From positions 1 through 64,000 of the forward strand of contig JACKDN010000022.1 of NCBI GenBank assembly GCA_020633465.1: a DNA stretch of 64,000 nucleotides. Reading direction: 5' to 3'. The translations under genes were made by a program, and so were the position numbers. Source of the DNA: Myxococcales bacterium. GTDB taxonomy: Bacteria > Myxococcota_A > Bradymonadia > UBA7976 > UBA1532. Positions 35,594 through 44,870 of this stretch are shown one piece after another (positions within the stretch are counted from its first letter, which is position 1; every line of letters begins with the position of its first letter). The notes under the pieces were generated by a model that saw only the letters and a list, made by a program, of their open reading frames with translations, was not told where the DNA came from and did no database searches.

Positions 35594-36609
35594 CCGTGCC
35601 CCACATCTACCGCTGGGACCTCGACAAGACCTACCTGCAGACCGACTTCGACAGCCTCGGGGCGTTGCTCCGAACGGCGTTCCAGCGGCCCGCCGACAAG
35701 ACGAACGTGCCCGGCAGCGCCGAGCTGCTGCGCGCCCTGCGCGTCGAGTCGGCCGGGCGCGCGCTGATCTACTTCGTCAGCGGCAGCCCCAAGCAGATGC
35801 GCGGCGTGCTGTCCGAGAAGCTGCGGCTGGACGGCATCCACTTCGACGGCTTCATCCTCAAGGACAACCTGGGCAACCTGCTGAAGGGGCGCTTCCGCGC
35901 GCTGCGCGAGCAGGTGGGCTACAAGCTGCCCGCGCTGCTGGCGGCCCGGCGGCACGCCCCCGTCGAGGCGCGCGAGACGCTGTTCGGCGACGACGCCGAG
36001 CGCGACGCGTTCACCTACTCGCTGTACGCCGATCTGCTGGCGCGGCGGGTCGAGCCCGAGGTGCTCGAGCAGGTGCTCGACCTCGCCGGCGTCTACCCCG
36101 ACGGGCGCGAGGCCATCTACGAGAGCCTGGGCGAGCTGGCCGAGTGCGATCCGGTCGAGCGCATCATCATCCACCTCGACCGCAAGTCGCCGCCCATCCG
36201 CTTCGAGGCCTACGGCCCGCGCGTGGTGCCGGTCTACAACTACTTCCAGGCCGCGCTGGTGCTGTTCCAGGACGGCCGGCTGCGCGCCGAGGCGGTCGGC
36301 CGCCTGGGCACCGCCCTGCGCAGCCACTACGACTTCTCGCTGAACATGCTGCTGCGCAGCTTCCAGGACATCCTGCGCCGCGGCGCCCTGACCTACGACG
36401 CCGCCCGGCGCCTGGGCGCGCAGGCGGTGGACACCGGCATCGATCCCGCGGTGGTCGAGCTGTTCGCGGCCGAGGCGCGCAACGCCAGCGTCGTGACGCC
36501 GGCCGAGCGGCCGCAGCGCGTGCCCGACTACCCCGCCCTGCTGAAGCGCGAGCAGCAGCGCCACGCCATCGAGAAGGCGCGGCGCAAGCGCCGCCGCCGC
36601 TGGTTGTAG
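35590..36609 (+). CDS. App1-type (DUF2183) HAD phosphatase
   Basis: This 339-residue cytoplasmic protein starts at GTG 35590 and is coupled to plsX. The N-terminal half has HAD-superfamily motifs: nucleophile Asp in YRWDLDKTYLQTD, motif II in LIYFVSGSPKQM and a lysine in FDGFILKDNLGN. These match the catalytic domain named after yeast App1, a phosphatidate phosphatase. The DxDxT aspartate and lysine positions look intact. The C-terminal 150 residues are helical and basic, ending in a run RRKRRRRW that could bind acidic lipid. With PlsX immediately upstream, phosphatidate or lysophosphatidate turnover is an attractive role. The substrate is an inference. Confidence 0.72.
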   Translation: MTVPHIYRWDLDKTYLQTDFDSLGALLRTAFQRPADKTNVPGSAELLRALRVESAGRALIYFVSGSPKQMRGVLSEKLRLDGIHFDGFILKDNLGNLLKGRFRALREQVGYKLPALLAARRHAPVEARETLFGDDAERDAFTYSLYADLLARRVEPEVLEQVLDLAGVYPDGREAIYESLGELAECDPVERIIIHLDRKSPPIRFEAYGPRVVPVYNYFQAALVLFQDGRLRAEAVGRLGTALRSHYDFSLNMLLRSFQDILRRGALTYDAARRLGAQAVDTGIDPAVVELFAAEARNASVVTPAERPQRVPDYPALLKREQQRHAIEKARRKRRRRWL

Positions 36610-38038
36610 TCACTCCGCGGGCGTGAGGGTCAGCCGCACGGCGCCGGGCGCGCCGTCGACGAACACCGTCAGCACGTCGGTCACCGGGTCGTAGCCGCTG
36701 AACCACTCGAAGGGGCCGTCGGGCTCGAGCGCCGCGGAGAAAGGCCCGCGGCCGCCGAGCGCGAAGCGGCTGAGGCCGGCCGCGCGTCCGTCGGCCTGCC
36801 ACGCGGCGACGAAGCCCCCGTCGATCGTCGGCCCGAAGTCGCCGAGGCGGCCGGCGATCTCGACCGGCCAGACGCGTTCGGCCGCGACGGCGAAGCCCGG
36901 CCCGGGCAGGCCCTCGTCGTCCCGCAGCGCGTAGGCGTCGGTGGCGAAGCCGTCGTGCCAGACGGCCCAGCCGGCGCCGACGGCCTGGGCGGCGCGCAGG
37001 GCCTCGGCCAGCGCCGCGGGGTCGGCGCCCGCGACGCCGCGAACGAAGAGCGGCTGGCCGGCGCGGCGGGCGGCGGCGGCGCGCGCCTCGAGCCAGGCGG
37101 CGTCGGTGGGGCCTGCGCGCCTCGCCCGGTCCCCAGGCGTTGGCGGTGAGCACGCGGTCCGCGCCGGCCCGGGCATGATCGTCGAACACCAGCACGGGGC
37201 CCACCTCGGCCTCGAGGGTGGCGACGACGCGCGCCCGCGCCGCGTCGCCTCGGGGGTCGGCGGGCGCCCCGAGCTGGACGGCCACGCCGGCGACGGGCGC
37301 CCCCGCGCAGGTGGCGATCAGCCGGCCCCAGGCGGCCTCGAAGGCCGGCAGGCGCGTCGCGTGGAACGTCGCCCACGCCTCGGCCACCGACGGGTGCGTC
37401 GCGTCGGCCCCGGGCGGCGCGGGGGTGAGGCCCTCGGGCGTGGCCCAGGCCGGCGCGCCGTGGCCGCCCAGCGCGACCCCGTAGCGGTCGTGGTACATCG
37501 CGAGGACGACGTCGAGACCGGCCTCGCCCGCCCAGCCGACCTGCTCGCAGACGCGCCCGAGGTAGGCGCCGTTGTAGGTGCCCGGCATCGGCTCGATGCC
37601 GTCCCAGGTGACCAGCAGCCACACGAGGTCGAAGCCGGCGTCGGCCAGCCGGACGTAGTCGGCGGCCTGGTGGCGCGGCGTGCGGCTGGCGCGCGCGAGG
37701 CTGTCGGCCGACACGACCACGCCGCGCGGGGGCGCCTCGGCGGCGCCGGCGCGCGCCAGGCCGCAGCCGACCGGGTGCAGGGCGCCGTCCGGTCGGTCGG
37801 TGGGCGCGAAGGGGGCGCGCAGGGCGAGGCGTCGGGGGGCGCGGCGTCGACCGGCGCGGCGTCCACCGCGGCGTCGCCGGCCGCGTCCGGCAGGACGGCG
37901 TCCAGGGTCGCGTCGATCGGCCCGGGCGTCCGCGCCGGCGTCCAGCGGCGGCGCGACGTCCGCCCGCGGCGGGGTCGCCGCGCCGTCGTCGCAGGCCCCG
38001 GCGCCGAGGGCCAGCAGGGCGGTGAGCAGGACGCGCAT
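36610..38038 (-). pseudogene. GH5-like lipoprotein with frame breaks
   Basis: This gene starts with lipobox LLALGAGAC (C16) and an acidic CDDG. The linker read across breaks near 37920 and 37830 is DATLDAVLPDAAGDAAVDAA-like. The following domain contains ADAGFDLVWLLVTWDGIEP, GTYNGAYLGRVCEQVGWAGE, VVLAMYHDRYGVALGGHG and DGFATDAYALRDDEGLPGPG, the layout of endoglycoceramidase-like glycoside hydrolase family 5 barrels. A third break near 37110 separates GPGEARR from AGPTDAAWLEARAAAARR. The tail after the barrel is a short beta domain ending LTLTPAE. The span is not a whole number of codons. The catalytic glutamates cannot be placed confidently. The breaks are in G/C runs; the gene may be intact in the organism. 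Confidence 0.6.
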
Positions 38039-38135
38039 CTCGGCAGGGTGGGCCAGCGCCGGGCGCGCGCGCAACCGCCTCGCGTTGCCCGGAGCCAGCG
38101 GCGCGCACTAGGATGCGCGCGGCACGGAGGTTTGC

Positions 38136-40154
38136 ATGAAGCACGTCGGTTGGGCGCTGTTGCTCGCGCTGTGGGCCTGGGGCTGTGACGACGGCAGCGA
38201 CGAGGCGGCCAAGGACGACGGCGGCGCGCGCGACGGCGGCGTCGCCGGCGACGCCCGGGTGCCCGAGGGCGACGGCGCGCTGCCCATCCCCGACGAGCTG
38301 CCCAAGGCGCTCTTCGAGCTGGCCGACGATCCGCCGACGACGCCCCTGGCGCAGATCCCCTTCCCCAGCGATCTGTACCGCACCCAGACCGGCAAGCTGG
38401 ACCTCCGCGGGTTCCCCCACCCGGTCCAGGTCGGGATCCAGCGCACCGTCACGACGGCCATCGAGAACCAGCTCGACGGCTTCGGCACCTCGGCCACCAT
38501 GTACCTCGCCTTCGGCAGCACCATCGACCCGCGCGCCCTGCCCGACGGCCCCGCCGCGTCGCTGGCCGACGACGCGTCGCTGTTCGTCGTCGACGTCGAT
38601 CCCGACTCGCCCGAGCGCGGGCGCAAGTGGCCCATCAACTGGCGCGTCCAGGCCACCGAGACCTCGTTCCTGCCCGCCAACAGCCTGGCCGTTCGGCTGG
38701 TCGAGGGCGTGGCCCTGCGCCCCCGCACCATCTACGCCCTGGTGCTGACCACCGCGGCCGCCGAGCCCTCGCCGCTGTTCCGCCAGACGATCGAGGACGC
38801 GCGCCCGGACGGCCCGCTGGGCCGCGCCCACGACGTGCACGCCCCGCTGCGCGCCTGGCTGGCCGACCACAAGGTCGAGGTCGCGACGGCGTCGGTGTTC
38901 ACCACGCAGGATCCGGTCAGCGAGCTGTTCCAGGCGCGCGACTTCATCCACACCCTGCCCAAGCCGCAGGCCGAGGACGTCGTCACCGCGGGCATCAAGC
39001 AGAGCCTGTTCGAGCTGATCGAGGGCTGGTACCGGGCCCCGCGCTTTCAGAAGGGCGATCCTCCCTACGCCGTCGCGCGCATCCCCGACGAGGGCGCCAT
39101 CGAGTTCGACGCCGACGGCAACCCGATCGTCCAGGGCGAGGAGCGCCTGCGCTTCGCCCTGTCGGTGCCCCTGGGCCCGCCGCCGGCCGAGGGCTGGCCC
39201 GTGGTGCTGTACGGCCACGGCACCGGCGGCAACTACACCAGCTTCTTCCGCGCCGACGTCGCCGCGGTGCTCAGCCGGGTGGGCATCGCCGTGATCAGCA
39301 TGGACCAGATCCACCACGGCCCGCGCGATCCGCGGCCGGACGGCTGCGACGCCAAGACCGGGGCGGCGCGCGACACCTGCGTGCAGCTGGCGTTCTTCAA
39401 CTTCCTGGTGCCGGCGGCGGGGCGCGACAACGTGCGCCAGTCGGCGCTCGATCTGGTGTCGCTGATGCGGCTGGCGCAGACCCTCGACTTCGACGAGGGC
39501 CTCAGCGTGCAGGGGCAGCGCATCAAGCTGAACCCCAACCAGATCATGTACATGGGGCACAGCCAGGGGGGCCTCAACGGCCCGCTCTTCATGGCGATCG
39601 AGCCGCAGGTGAAGGCGGGCATGCTCAGCGCGGCCGGCGCCTGCATCCCGATCAGCATCGAGCAGAAGACCGAGCCGGTGGACATCAACCAGCTGGTGCG
39701 GGCGGCCGTGCGCGTGGGCGACAACGACTCGCTCGACCGCTGGCACCCGGTGCTGTCGCTGCTGCAGACCTACATCGAGGTCAGCGACGGGGCGAACTAC
39801 GCGGGCTTCTGGTTCGACGAGCCGCCCGAGGGCTACGCCCCGAAGAGCGTGTTCATGACCGCCGGCCTCGAGGACGAGTACACGCCGCCCGACGCCATCT
39901 TCGCGCTGGCGGCGGCGGGGCGGGTGCCGGTGGTGCAGACGGTGCTCGTCCCCATCGAGGCGCTCACGCTGCTCGGCATCGAGTCCGACGACATCCCGCC
40001 CTTCGCCGGCAACGTGGCCGGGGGCGCGGCGGCCGCCGGGCTGGCGCAGTACGCGGGCGAGGGCCACTTCATCATCCAGAACGTGCCCAGCGCCAAGCAG
40101 CGCTATCGCAAGTTCTTCGAGTCGGTGGTCAAGGGCGAGCCGACCATCTACTGA
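38136..40154 (+). CDS. Alpha/beta-hydrolase lipoprotein (esterase-like)
   Basis: This 672-residue lipoprotein has signal and lipobox LLALWAWGC (C17), then an acidic CDDGSDEAAKDDGG linker. The hydrolase fold in the C-terminal two thirds has oxyanion motif VVLYGHGTGGNY and nucleophile elbow YMGHSQGGLNG (Ser in GHSQGG). A candidate acid is in GLEDEYTPPD and a candidate His in GEGHFIIQN near the end. The N-terminal third (about 55-270) is an Ig-like/PLAT-like beta region that often precedes such hydrolases in this group of bacteria. GGAGG lies seven bases before the ATG, and TAGGAT at 38109 could be its -10. The substrate is unknown; a lipase or polyester-hydrolase role is possible. Confidence 0.82.
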   Translation: MKHVGWALLLALWAWGCDDGSDEAAKDDGGARDGGVAGDARVPEGDGALPIPDELPKALFELADDPPTTPLAQIPFPSDLYRTQTGKLDLRGFPHPVQVGIQRTVTTAIENQLDGFGTSATMYLAFGSTIDPRALPDGPAASLADDASLFVVDVDPDSPERGRKWPINWRVQATETSFLPANSLAVRLVEGVALRPRTIYALVLTTAAAEPSPLFRQTIEDARPDGPLGRAHDVHAPLRAWLADHKVEVATASVFTTQDPVSELFQARDFIHTLPKPQAEDVVTAGIKQSLFELIEGWYRAPRFQKGDPPYAVARIPDEGAIEFDADGNPIVQGEERLRFALSVPLGPPPAEGWPVVLYGHGTGGNYTSFFRADVAAVLSRVGIAVISMDQIHHGPRDPRPDGCDAKTGAARDTCVQLAFFNFLVPAAGRDNVRQSALDLVSLMRLAQTLDFDEGLSVQGQRIKLNPNQIMYMGHSQGGLNGPLFMAIEPQVKAGMLSAAGACIPISIEQKTEPVDINQLVRAAVRVGDNDSLDRWHPVLSLLQTYIEVSDGANYAGFWFDEPPEGYAPKSVFMTAGLEDEYTPPDAIFALAAAGRVPVVQTVLVPIEALTLLGIESDDIPPFAGNVAGGAAAAGLAQYAGEGHFIIQNVPSAKQRYRKFFESVVKGEPTIY

Positions 40155-40177
40155 CCGGGCCCCGCGAACGGCGCGCC

Positions 40178-40204
40178 TTGTCAGCCGGCGGTCGGCGGTG
40201 TAAC
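40178..40204 (+). promoter_or_regulatory. Probable promoter of the DUF4178-SpeE operon
   Basis: TTGTCA (40178-40183) matches the -35 consensus at five positions, and TGTAAC (40199-40204), 15 bases on, is the best -10 (alternatives one or two bases later give 16-17). The ATG at 40215 is ten bases beyond and has no Shine-Dalgarno sequence, suggesting a leader of a few bases at most. Confidence 0.42.
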
Positions 40205-40214
40205 CCTCGCCGCC

Positions 40215-40877
40215 ATGGGACCCCTCATCTACATCGCCATCGGGTTGGGCGTCGCCGTCGCGGTCGGCGTCGTCATCTCGCGGAAGAAGCAGGCGGAGGC
40301 CGAGCGCGCGCGCCGACGCGACGCGACGGTCACCGGCGCCAACGTCACCAACGACATCACGCGCGTGGGCAAGGGCGGCGTGCTGCGGCTGCCCCCCTTC
40401 GGCCAGAGCCGAACACCGATCGAGACCCACGTGACGCGGCGCCACCGCTACCGGCAGGACGCCGGCGACCCGTGGTACGAGCTGGTCTGCGAGCACGGCC
40501 GGCGCGAGCTGCTGGTCGAGTGGTCGCGATCGGGCGGCGAGGTGTACGTCACCGGCGGCTTCGAGGACGAGAACCCGTCGCTGGGCGATCTGATGCTGAC
40601 CGAGGACGACCTGATCGCCTTCGACGAGGGGCGGCGCACCGGGTTCGAGTGGGACGGCGTCCAGTGGACGCTGGCCGAGCCGCCCGGCGAGCGCTTCTAC
40701 CACGCGGACGACCGGGGCGCGGCCGAGGGCTACTACGCCTGGGAGTTTCGGGCGCCCGACGAGAGCCGCTACCTGAGCATCGAGAAGTGGGAGGGTGAGG
40801 CCGACTTCGAGGTCTACCACCTGTGGGCGATCGACGCGCGCGGCGTCGAGGTCTACGACGCGGGAGCGGCGTCTTGA
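40215..40877 (+). CDS. DUF4178-like membrane-anchored protein
   Basis: This 220-residue protein has one N-terminal membrane helix (IYIAIGLGVAVAVGVVI) followed by a basic stretch, so the C-terminal domain probably faces the cytoplasm. The domain is beta-rich with a repeated pattern of Trp and acidic residues (WYELVCEHGRRELLVEW, FEWDGVQWTLAEPPG, YYAWEFRAPDESRYLSIEKW). This matches what I know of DUF4178 proteins, which recur beside DUF350 and spermidine-synthase-like genes. Its TGA overlaps the TTG of the next gene, and it heads a four-gene operon whose members all overlap. No catalytic residue is evident; it may be a binding or scaffold domain. Confidence 0.65.
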   Translation: MGPLIYIAIGLGVAVAVGVVISRKKQAEAERARRRDATVTGANVTNDITRVGKGGVLRLPPFGQSRTPIETHVTRRHRYRQDAGDPWYELVCEHGRRELLVEWSRSGGEVYVTGGFEDENPSLGDLMLTEDDLIAFDEGRRTGFEWDGVQWTLAEPPGERFYHADDRGAAEGYYAWEFRAPDESRYLSIEKWEGEADFEVYHLWAIDARGVEVYDAGAAS

Positions 40878-42244
40878 GCCGGGCGGCCTGGGCGGGGCTG
40901 CTGCTGGTCGGCGCGGGCATGGGGCTGGTGGCCTGGTTCCTGTTCCGCGGCCTGCCCTCCGAGGTGGTGGACGACGCCGAGCGCGCCCGCGCGCAGCTGA
41001 CCGAGACGCAGACGGCGCTGTCCGACGCGCGCAAGGAGGTGGACGCGCTGGTCGAGCAGGACACCGCCTACCTCGAGGGCCAACCCGACGTGAAGGCGGC
41101 GCGCGCGGCGCTGGACGCGAAGGCCGAGGCGCTGGCCGGCCTCGAGAAGCGCTACGCCGACGAGGTGAAGCCGCTGATCGACGGCGACGATTACGACGAC
41201 GCCGACGCCGTGGCGCGGCTGGCGGCCGAGATCGGCGGGCAGACGTCCGCCGTGCTGGTCGGCCTCGACGCGCCGAAGCAGACCGTGGCCGAGCTGTTGT
41301 CCTACAAGACCGACCACCAGGCGCTGCTCGAGGGCGCGCGGGCCGCCGCCGCCACGGCGCGCACGCAGCAGGCCGACACGACCCTGGCCGAGCAGGTGGA
41401 CGTCGCGGCCGCCGCCTACCCCGACGCCGCGCCCAAGCTGAAGAAGAAGCTGAGCGATCTCCAGGCGCTGCAGCAGCAGACCCTGGACAGCGCCGGCCGC
41501 CTCGAGGCGCTGGCCGCCGCGCAGCCGGTCGACTTCGTGGCGACCGGCAAGCTGGCCCAGAGCGTCGGCGCCGCGGGCAGCCGGCTGACCGCTCAGCGCG
41601 CCGCGCTGCAGACCGACCTGAGCCAGGTGCGGGTCAGCGTCGACAAGATCCTGATCGACATGAAGCAGCAGGGCGGCCAGTCCTTTCACAAGTACCGCGT
41701 GGTCGAGGGCGGGCGATCGTCCGAGACGGACTGGCAGCCGGTCACGGCCGCCGAGTACGCGAAGCACCGCGACCACCTGGGCATGGCCATCTACAGCAAG
41801 CCCGAGGGGGCCTTGCCCGAGGACGCGGTGACCGTCGCCTCGCCGCCCGGCTACACCTACGTCGGCAACCCCCGCTACGGGCGCTGGGAGACGCGCAACG
41901 GGCGCAGCTTCTGGGTCTTCTACGGGCAGTACGCGCTGATGCGCGATCTGCTGTGGGGCCGCGGCTACTACCGGCCGGTGTACCGGGACAGCTGGAACAC
42001 CTACCGCACCAGCCGGCGCGCCGGGCGGCCGTGGTTCGGGCCCAACAAGGAGTTCGGGTCGAGCGGCAGCGTCACGAAGACGCGCTACGCCGGCAGCCGC
42101 TACGTGAAGTCGAAGCGGGCCGCCGCGACGCAGCGCACCAAGTACAGCGGCTCGAAGTACAGCGGCAGCGGCAGCAAGCGCACCGGCGGCGGCTACCGGT
42201 CCAGCCGGTATCGCAGCGGCAGCTTCGGGGGGTCGGGCAAGTGA
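40874..42244 (+). CDS. Anchored coiled-coil protein with Ser/Gly/Arg-rich tail, unknown
   Basis: This 456-residue protein starts at TTG 40874 (GGAG about eight bases upstream) and overlaps DUF4178. One N-terminal membrane helix (WAGLLLVGAGMGLVAWFLF) leads to a long helical coiled-coil region (about 30-270, rich in Ala/Glu/Leu heptads). A compact aromatic domain follows (about 270-390) with YTYVGNPRYGRWETRNGRSF, FWVFYGQYALMRDLLWGRGY and YYRPVYRDSWNTYRTS. The tail (about 395-456) is almost only Ser, Gly, Lys, Arg and Tyr. I do not recognise a family. The aromatic YYRP/SWNTYR block plus Ser/Gly/Arg tail resembles DUF1190 (YgiB/YjfM) proteins, which accompany DUF350 in enterobacteria. That resemblance is an inference. 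Confidence 0.65.
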   Translation: MSRAAWAGLLLVGAGMGLVAWFLFRGLPSEVVDDAERARAQLTETQTALSDARKEVDALVEQDTAYLEGQPDVKAARAALDAKAEALAGLEKRYADEVKPLIDGDDYDDADAVARLAAEIGGQTSAVLVGLDAPKQTVAELLSYKTDHQALLEGARAAAATARTQQADTTLAEQVDVAAAAYPDAAPKLKKKLSDLQALQQQTLDSAGRLEALAAAQPVDFVATGKLAQSVGAAGSRLTAQRAALQTDLSQVRVSVDKILIDMKQQGGQSFHKYRVVEGGRSSETDWQPVTAAEYAKHRDHLGMAIYSKPEGALPEDAVTVASPPGYTYVGNPRYGRWETRNGRSFWVFYGQYALMRDLLWGRGYYRPVYRDSWNTYRTSRRAGRPWFGPNKEFGSSGSVTKTRYAGSRYVKSKRAAATQRTKYSGSKYSGSGSKRTGGGYRSSRYRSGSFGGSGK

Positions 42245-43176
42245 CGAGTCTGGCGTCCGAGTTGATGTACGCCGCCGCGGCCCTGCTGATCTGCGCGGGC
42301 CTGCTGCTGCTGGGGCGCGTGGCCTACGCGCGGCTGGCCGGCTACGACGTCGACCACCAGCTGACCGAGGCCGACAACCCGGCGGTGGGCACCGCGCTGT
42401 TCGGCTACCTGGGCGGGCTGGTGATCGTCTTCGCCGCGCTTTTGGCGACGCCCGCGGTGGACGTGGGCGAGCCGGCCGACGTCGCCTGGGACCTGGCCGA
42501 GTTGGCGATCTACGGGGCGCTGGCCATCGTGCTCTTGAAGCTGTCGGGGTGGCTGAACGACCGGCTCATCCTGCACCGCTTCGAGAACAAGAAGGAGCTC
42601 GTGGACGATCGCAACGTCGGCGCCGGCGCGGTGCTGTGCGGCAGCTACCTGGCGTCGGGCCTGGTGCTGGCCGGCGCGTTCAGCGGGCGGGTCGATCCCG
42701 AGCTGATCGACGCGACGACCCGCGCCGGCGTCCTGCTGCACGAGCTGACGGTCGCGCTGGCCTTCTACGCGTTGGGCCAGGTGGCCCTGGCGCTGTACGG
42801 CGTGCTGTACCAGGCGGTGACGCCGGTGAACGTGCACGACGCCATCGAGCGCGACTACGAGGCCGACGGCCGCAAGCACGGCGGCAACATGGCCGCCGGC
42901 GTGGCCTTCGGCGGCAACCTGGCGGCCTTGGGCGTGCTGCTCTACGGCGGCGCGCGCATCGACTTCACGGGCTGGGGCGACAACCTGCTGGCCTTCGGCG
43001 TGGTGTGCGGCGTGGGCTTCGTGCTGCTGCCGGTGTGGCGGGTGTTCGTCGACCGCGTGCTCTTGGGCAAAGCGAACCTGGACAAGGAGATCTTCGAGGA
43101 TCGCAACGTCAACGCGGCGCTCCTCGAGACCATCGCGATGATCGGCCTCGCGGCGGTCATCGTGCTGGTGGTGTGA
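42241..43176 (+). CDS. DUF350-family membrane protein with two repeats
   Basis: This 311-residue integral membrane protein has about eight helices made of two similar halves. Each half carries small-residue helices, an acidic cytosolic loop and a conserved ending. Compare GWLNDRLILHRFENKKELVDDRNVGAGAVL in the first half (given here by its ends at about residues 100-130) with DRVLLGKANLDKEIFEDRNV in the second. The -DDRNVGAGA/EDRNVNAALL pair is the DUF350 hallmark. Start GTG 42241 overlaps the upstream stop, and its own stop overlaps the next start. DUF350 proteins (E. coli YjfL type) have no known activity; here the partner enzyme is spermidine-synthase-like. Confidence 0.85.
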   Translation: MTSLASELMYAAAALLICAGLLLLGRVAYARLAGYDVDHQLTEADNPAVGTALFGYLGGLVIVFAALLATPAVDVGEPADVAWDLAELAIYGALAIVLLKLSGWLNDRLILHRFENKKELVDDRNVGAGAVLCGSYLASGLVLAGAFSGRVDPELIDATTRAGVLLHELTVALAFYALGQVALALYGVLYQAVTPVNVHDAIERDYEADGRKHGGNMAAGVAFGGNLAALGVLLYGGARIDFTGWGDNLLAFGVVCGVGFVLLPVWRVFVDRVLLGKANLDKEIFEDRNVNAALLETIAMIGLAAVIVLVV

Positions 43177-44870
43177 GCGCCGAGGCGGCGGCCGCGCGCG
43201 TCCCCGGGCGTGGGCGGCGCCTGCTGTTGGCGGCGGTCGTCCTGTTCCTGGGCGGCTCGGGGCTGGTCTACGAGTACTGCATCTCGACGTTGGCCACGCA
43301 CTTGCTGGGCAACTCGGTCGAGCAGTTCAGCCTGATCATCGCGCTGATGCTGTTCGCGATGGGGCTGGCCGGGCTGGCGCAGCGCGCGCTGAAGGACTCG
43401 GAGCGCGTGGCCGAGCTGTTCGTGCTGGTCGAGACGCTGCTGGGGCTGCTCGGCGGCGCGTCGGCCGTCGGCCTGTACCTCGCGTTCGGCTGGCTGGACC
43501 ACTTCCGGCTGGTGCTGTACGGCACGGCGCTGGCCATCGGCTTCCTGATCGGCCTCGAGATCCCCCTGCTGCTGCGGCTGAACCAGGCGTGGCGGGCCGA
43601 GCTGCGCGACAACGTGGGCGACGTGCTGTCGCTCGACTACATCGGCGCCCTGCTGGGCGCGCTGGTGTGGGCCTTCGTGCTGCTGCCGTTGTTCCCGCTG
43701 GATCGCATCAGCCTGATGCTGGGCCTGCTGAACCTGGCCGCGGCGGCAGTGACGCTGGTGGCCTTCTGGGCGTGGCTGCCCCGCAAGGGGCTCGTGGTGG
43801 GCGCGCTGGTCTTCTCGGGCTGCGCGCTGGGCGTGCTGACCGCGCAGGCGCCCACCTGGGTCGACGCGGCGCGGCAGAACCTGTACGCCGATCCCATCCG
43901 CCACCACGTGCAGAGCCCCTACCAGGACATCGTCGTCACCGGGCACGGCGCGCGCTTCAGCCTGTACCTGAACGGCCACCTGCAGTTCGACAGCGAGGAC
44001 GAGTTCATCTACCACGAGATGCTGGTGCACCCCGCGGTGCTGGCCCTGGGGCGCGCGCCGGCGCGCGTGCTGGTGCTGGGCGGCGGCGACGGGCTGGCCG
44101 TGCGCGAGGTGCTGCGCTGGCCCGGCGTCGAGCGGGTGCTGCTGGTCGACCTCGATCCCGCGGTGACCACGCTGGCTCGCACCTATGCGCCGCTGGTGCG
44201 GCTGACCGAGGGCGCGCTGGTCGACGCCCGCGTGGTGACGTGGGCCGCCGCGGGCGTCACGCCGGGCGAGACGACGCCGGTGGTGAAGCAGGGCGAGCGC
44301 CCCCGCGACGCCCTGCGCGGCCGCGCCGAGCGCGTGGCCGACGTCGCGCTGATGCACCTGGACGCCGACGCCTTCGTGCGCGATCTCACCGGACCCTGGG
44401 ACGTCGTGATCGCCGACTTCCCCGATCCCAGCACGCCCGATCTGGCCAAGCTGTTCAGCGTCGAGTTCTACGCCCAGCTTCGCCGGCGCATGGCGCCCGA
44501 CGGCGTGCTGGCGGTGCAGGCCAGCAGCCCCTACGCCAACCGCCGCGCCTTCTGGGCCGTGGCCGACACGCTGGCCGCGGCGGGCTTCGCCACCCGCGCC
44601 CTGCACGCGCACGTGCCCACCTTCGGTGAGTGGGGCTGGCACCTCGCCCGCGCCGACCACGCCCCCGATCCGACGGGCGCGCCCCCCTTCCCCACCCGCT
44701 ACCTGGACGCCGAGGTGCTGGCCGCCGCGCAGGTGTTCCCTCGGCCGATGCGGCGCCCGCAGGGGCCGGCGGCGGTGTCGACGCGCCTCGATCCGACGGT
44801 GATGCGCGCCTACCTGGCCGGCGAGCCCCTCGAGGGGCTCACTCCTTTTCCAGGTTCAGCCCACCGGTGA
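43173..44870 (+). CDS. Membrane-fused spermidine-synthase-like protein
   Basis: This 565-residue protein has seven or eight N-terminal membrane helices (to about residue 225) joined to a spermidine-synthase-type domain. The latter shows FSLYLNGHLQFDSEDEFIYH leading into EMLVHPAVLAL, the SAM-type nucleotide motif LGGGDGLAVREVLR, VDLDPAVTTLAR, and ADFPDPSTPDLAKLFS where classical enzymes have the catalytic Asp. These are the residues expected for a working aminopropyltransferase fold, although the true substrate may be a lipid, peptide or protein amine. Start GTG 43173 overlaps the DUF350 stop. The 3' end overlaps the convergent IgGFc-like lipoprotein by 32 bases. No SAM decarboxylase gene is present in the window. 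Confidence 0.88.
   Translation: MSAEAAAARVPGRGRRLLLAAVVLFLGGSGLVYEYCISTLATHLLGNSVEQFSLIIALMLFAMGLAGLAQRALKDSERVAELFVLVETLLGLLGGASAVGLYLAFGWLDHFRLVLYGTALAIGFLIGLEIPLLLRLNQAWRAELRDNVGDVLSLDYIGALLGALVWAFVLLPLFPLDRISLMLGLLNLAAAAVTLVAFWAWLPRKGLVVGALVFSGCALGVLTAQAPTWVDAARQNLYADPIRHHVQSPYQDIVVTGHGARFSLYLNGHLQFDSEDEFIYHEMLVHPAVLALGRAPARVLVLGGGDGLAVREVLRWPGVERVLLVDLDPAVTTLARTYAPLVRLTEGALVDARVVTWAAAGVTPGETTPVVKQGERPRDALRGRAERVADVALMHLDADAFVRDLTGPWDVVIADFPDPSTPDLAKLFSVEFYAQLRRRMAPDGVLAVQASSPYANRRAFWAVADTLAAAGFATRALHAHVPTFGEWGWHLARADHAPDPTGAPPFPTRYLDAEVLAAAQVFPRPMRRPQGPAAVSTRLDPTVMRAYLAGEPLEGLTPFPGSAHR

Noticed and set aside
36681..40820. Minus-strand open frame of 1379 codons
   Set aside because: It is a shadow of the esterase lipoprotein and DUF4178 genes on the plus strand, whose motifs and lipobox are real.
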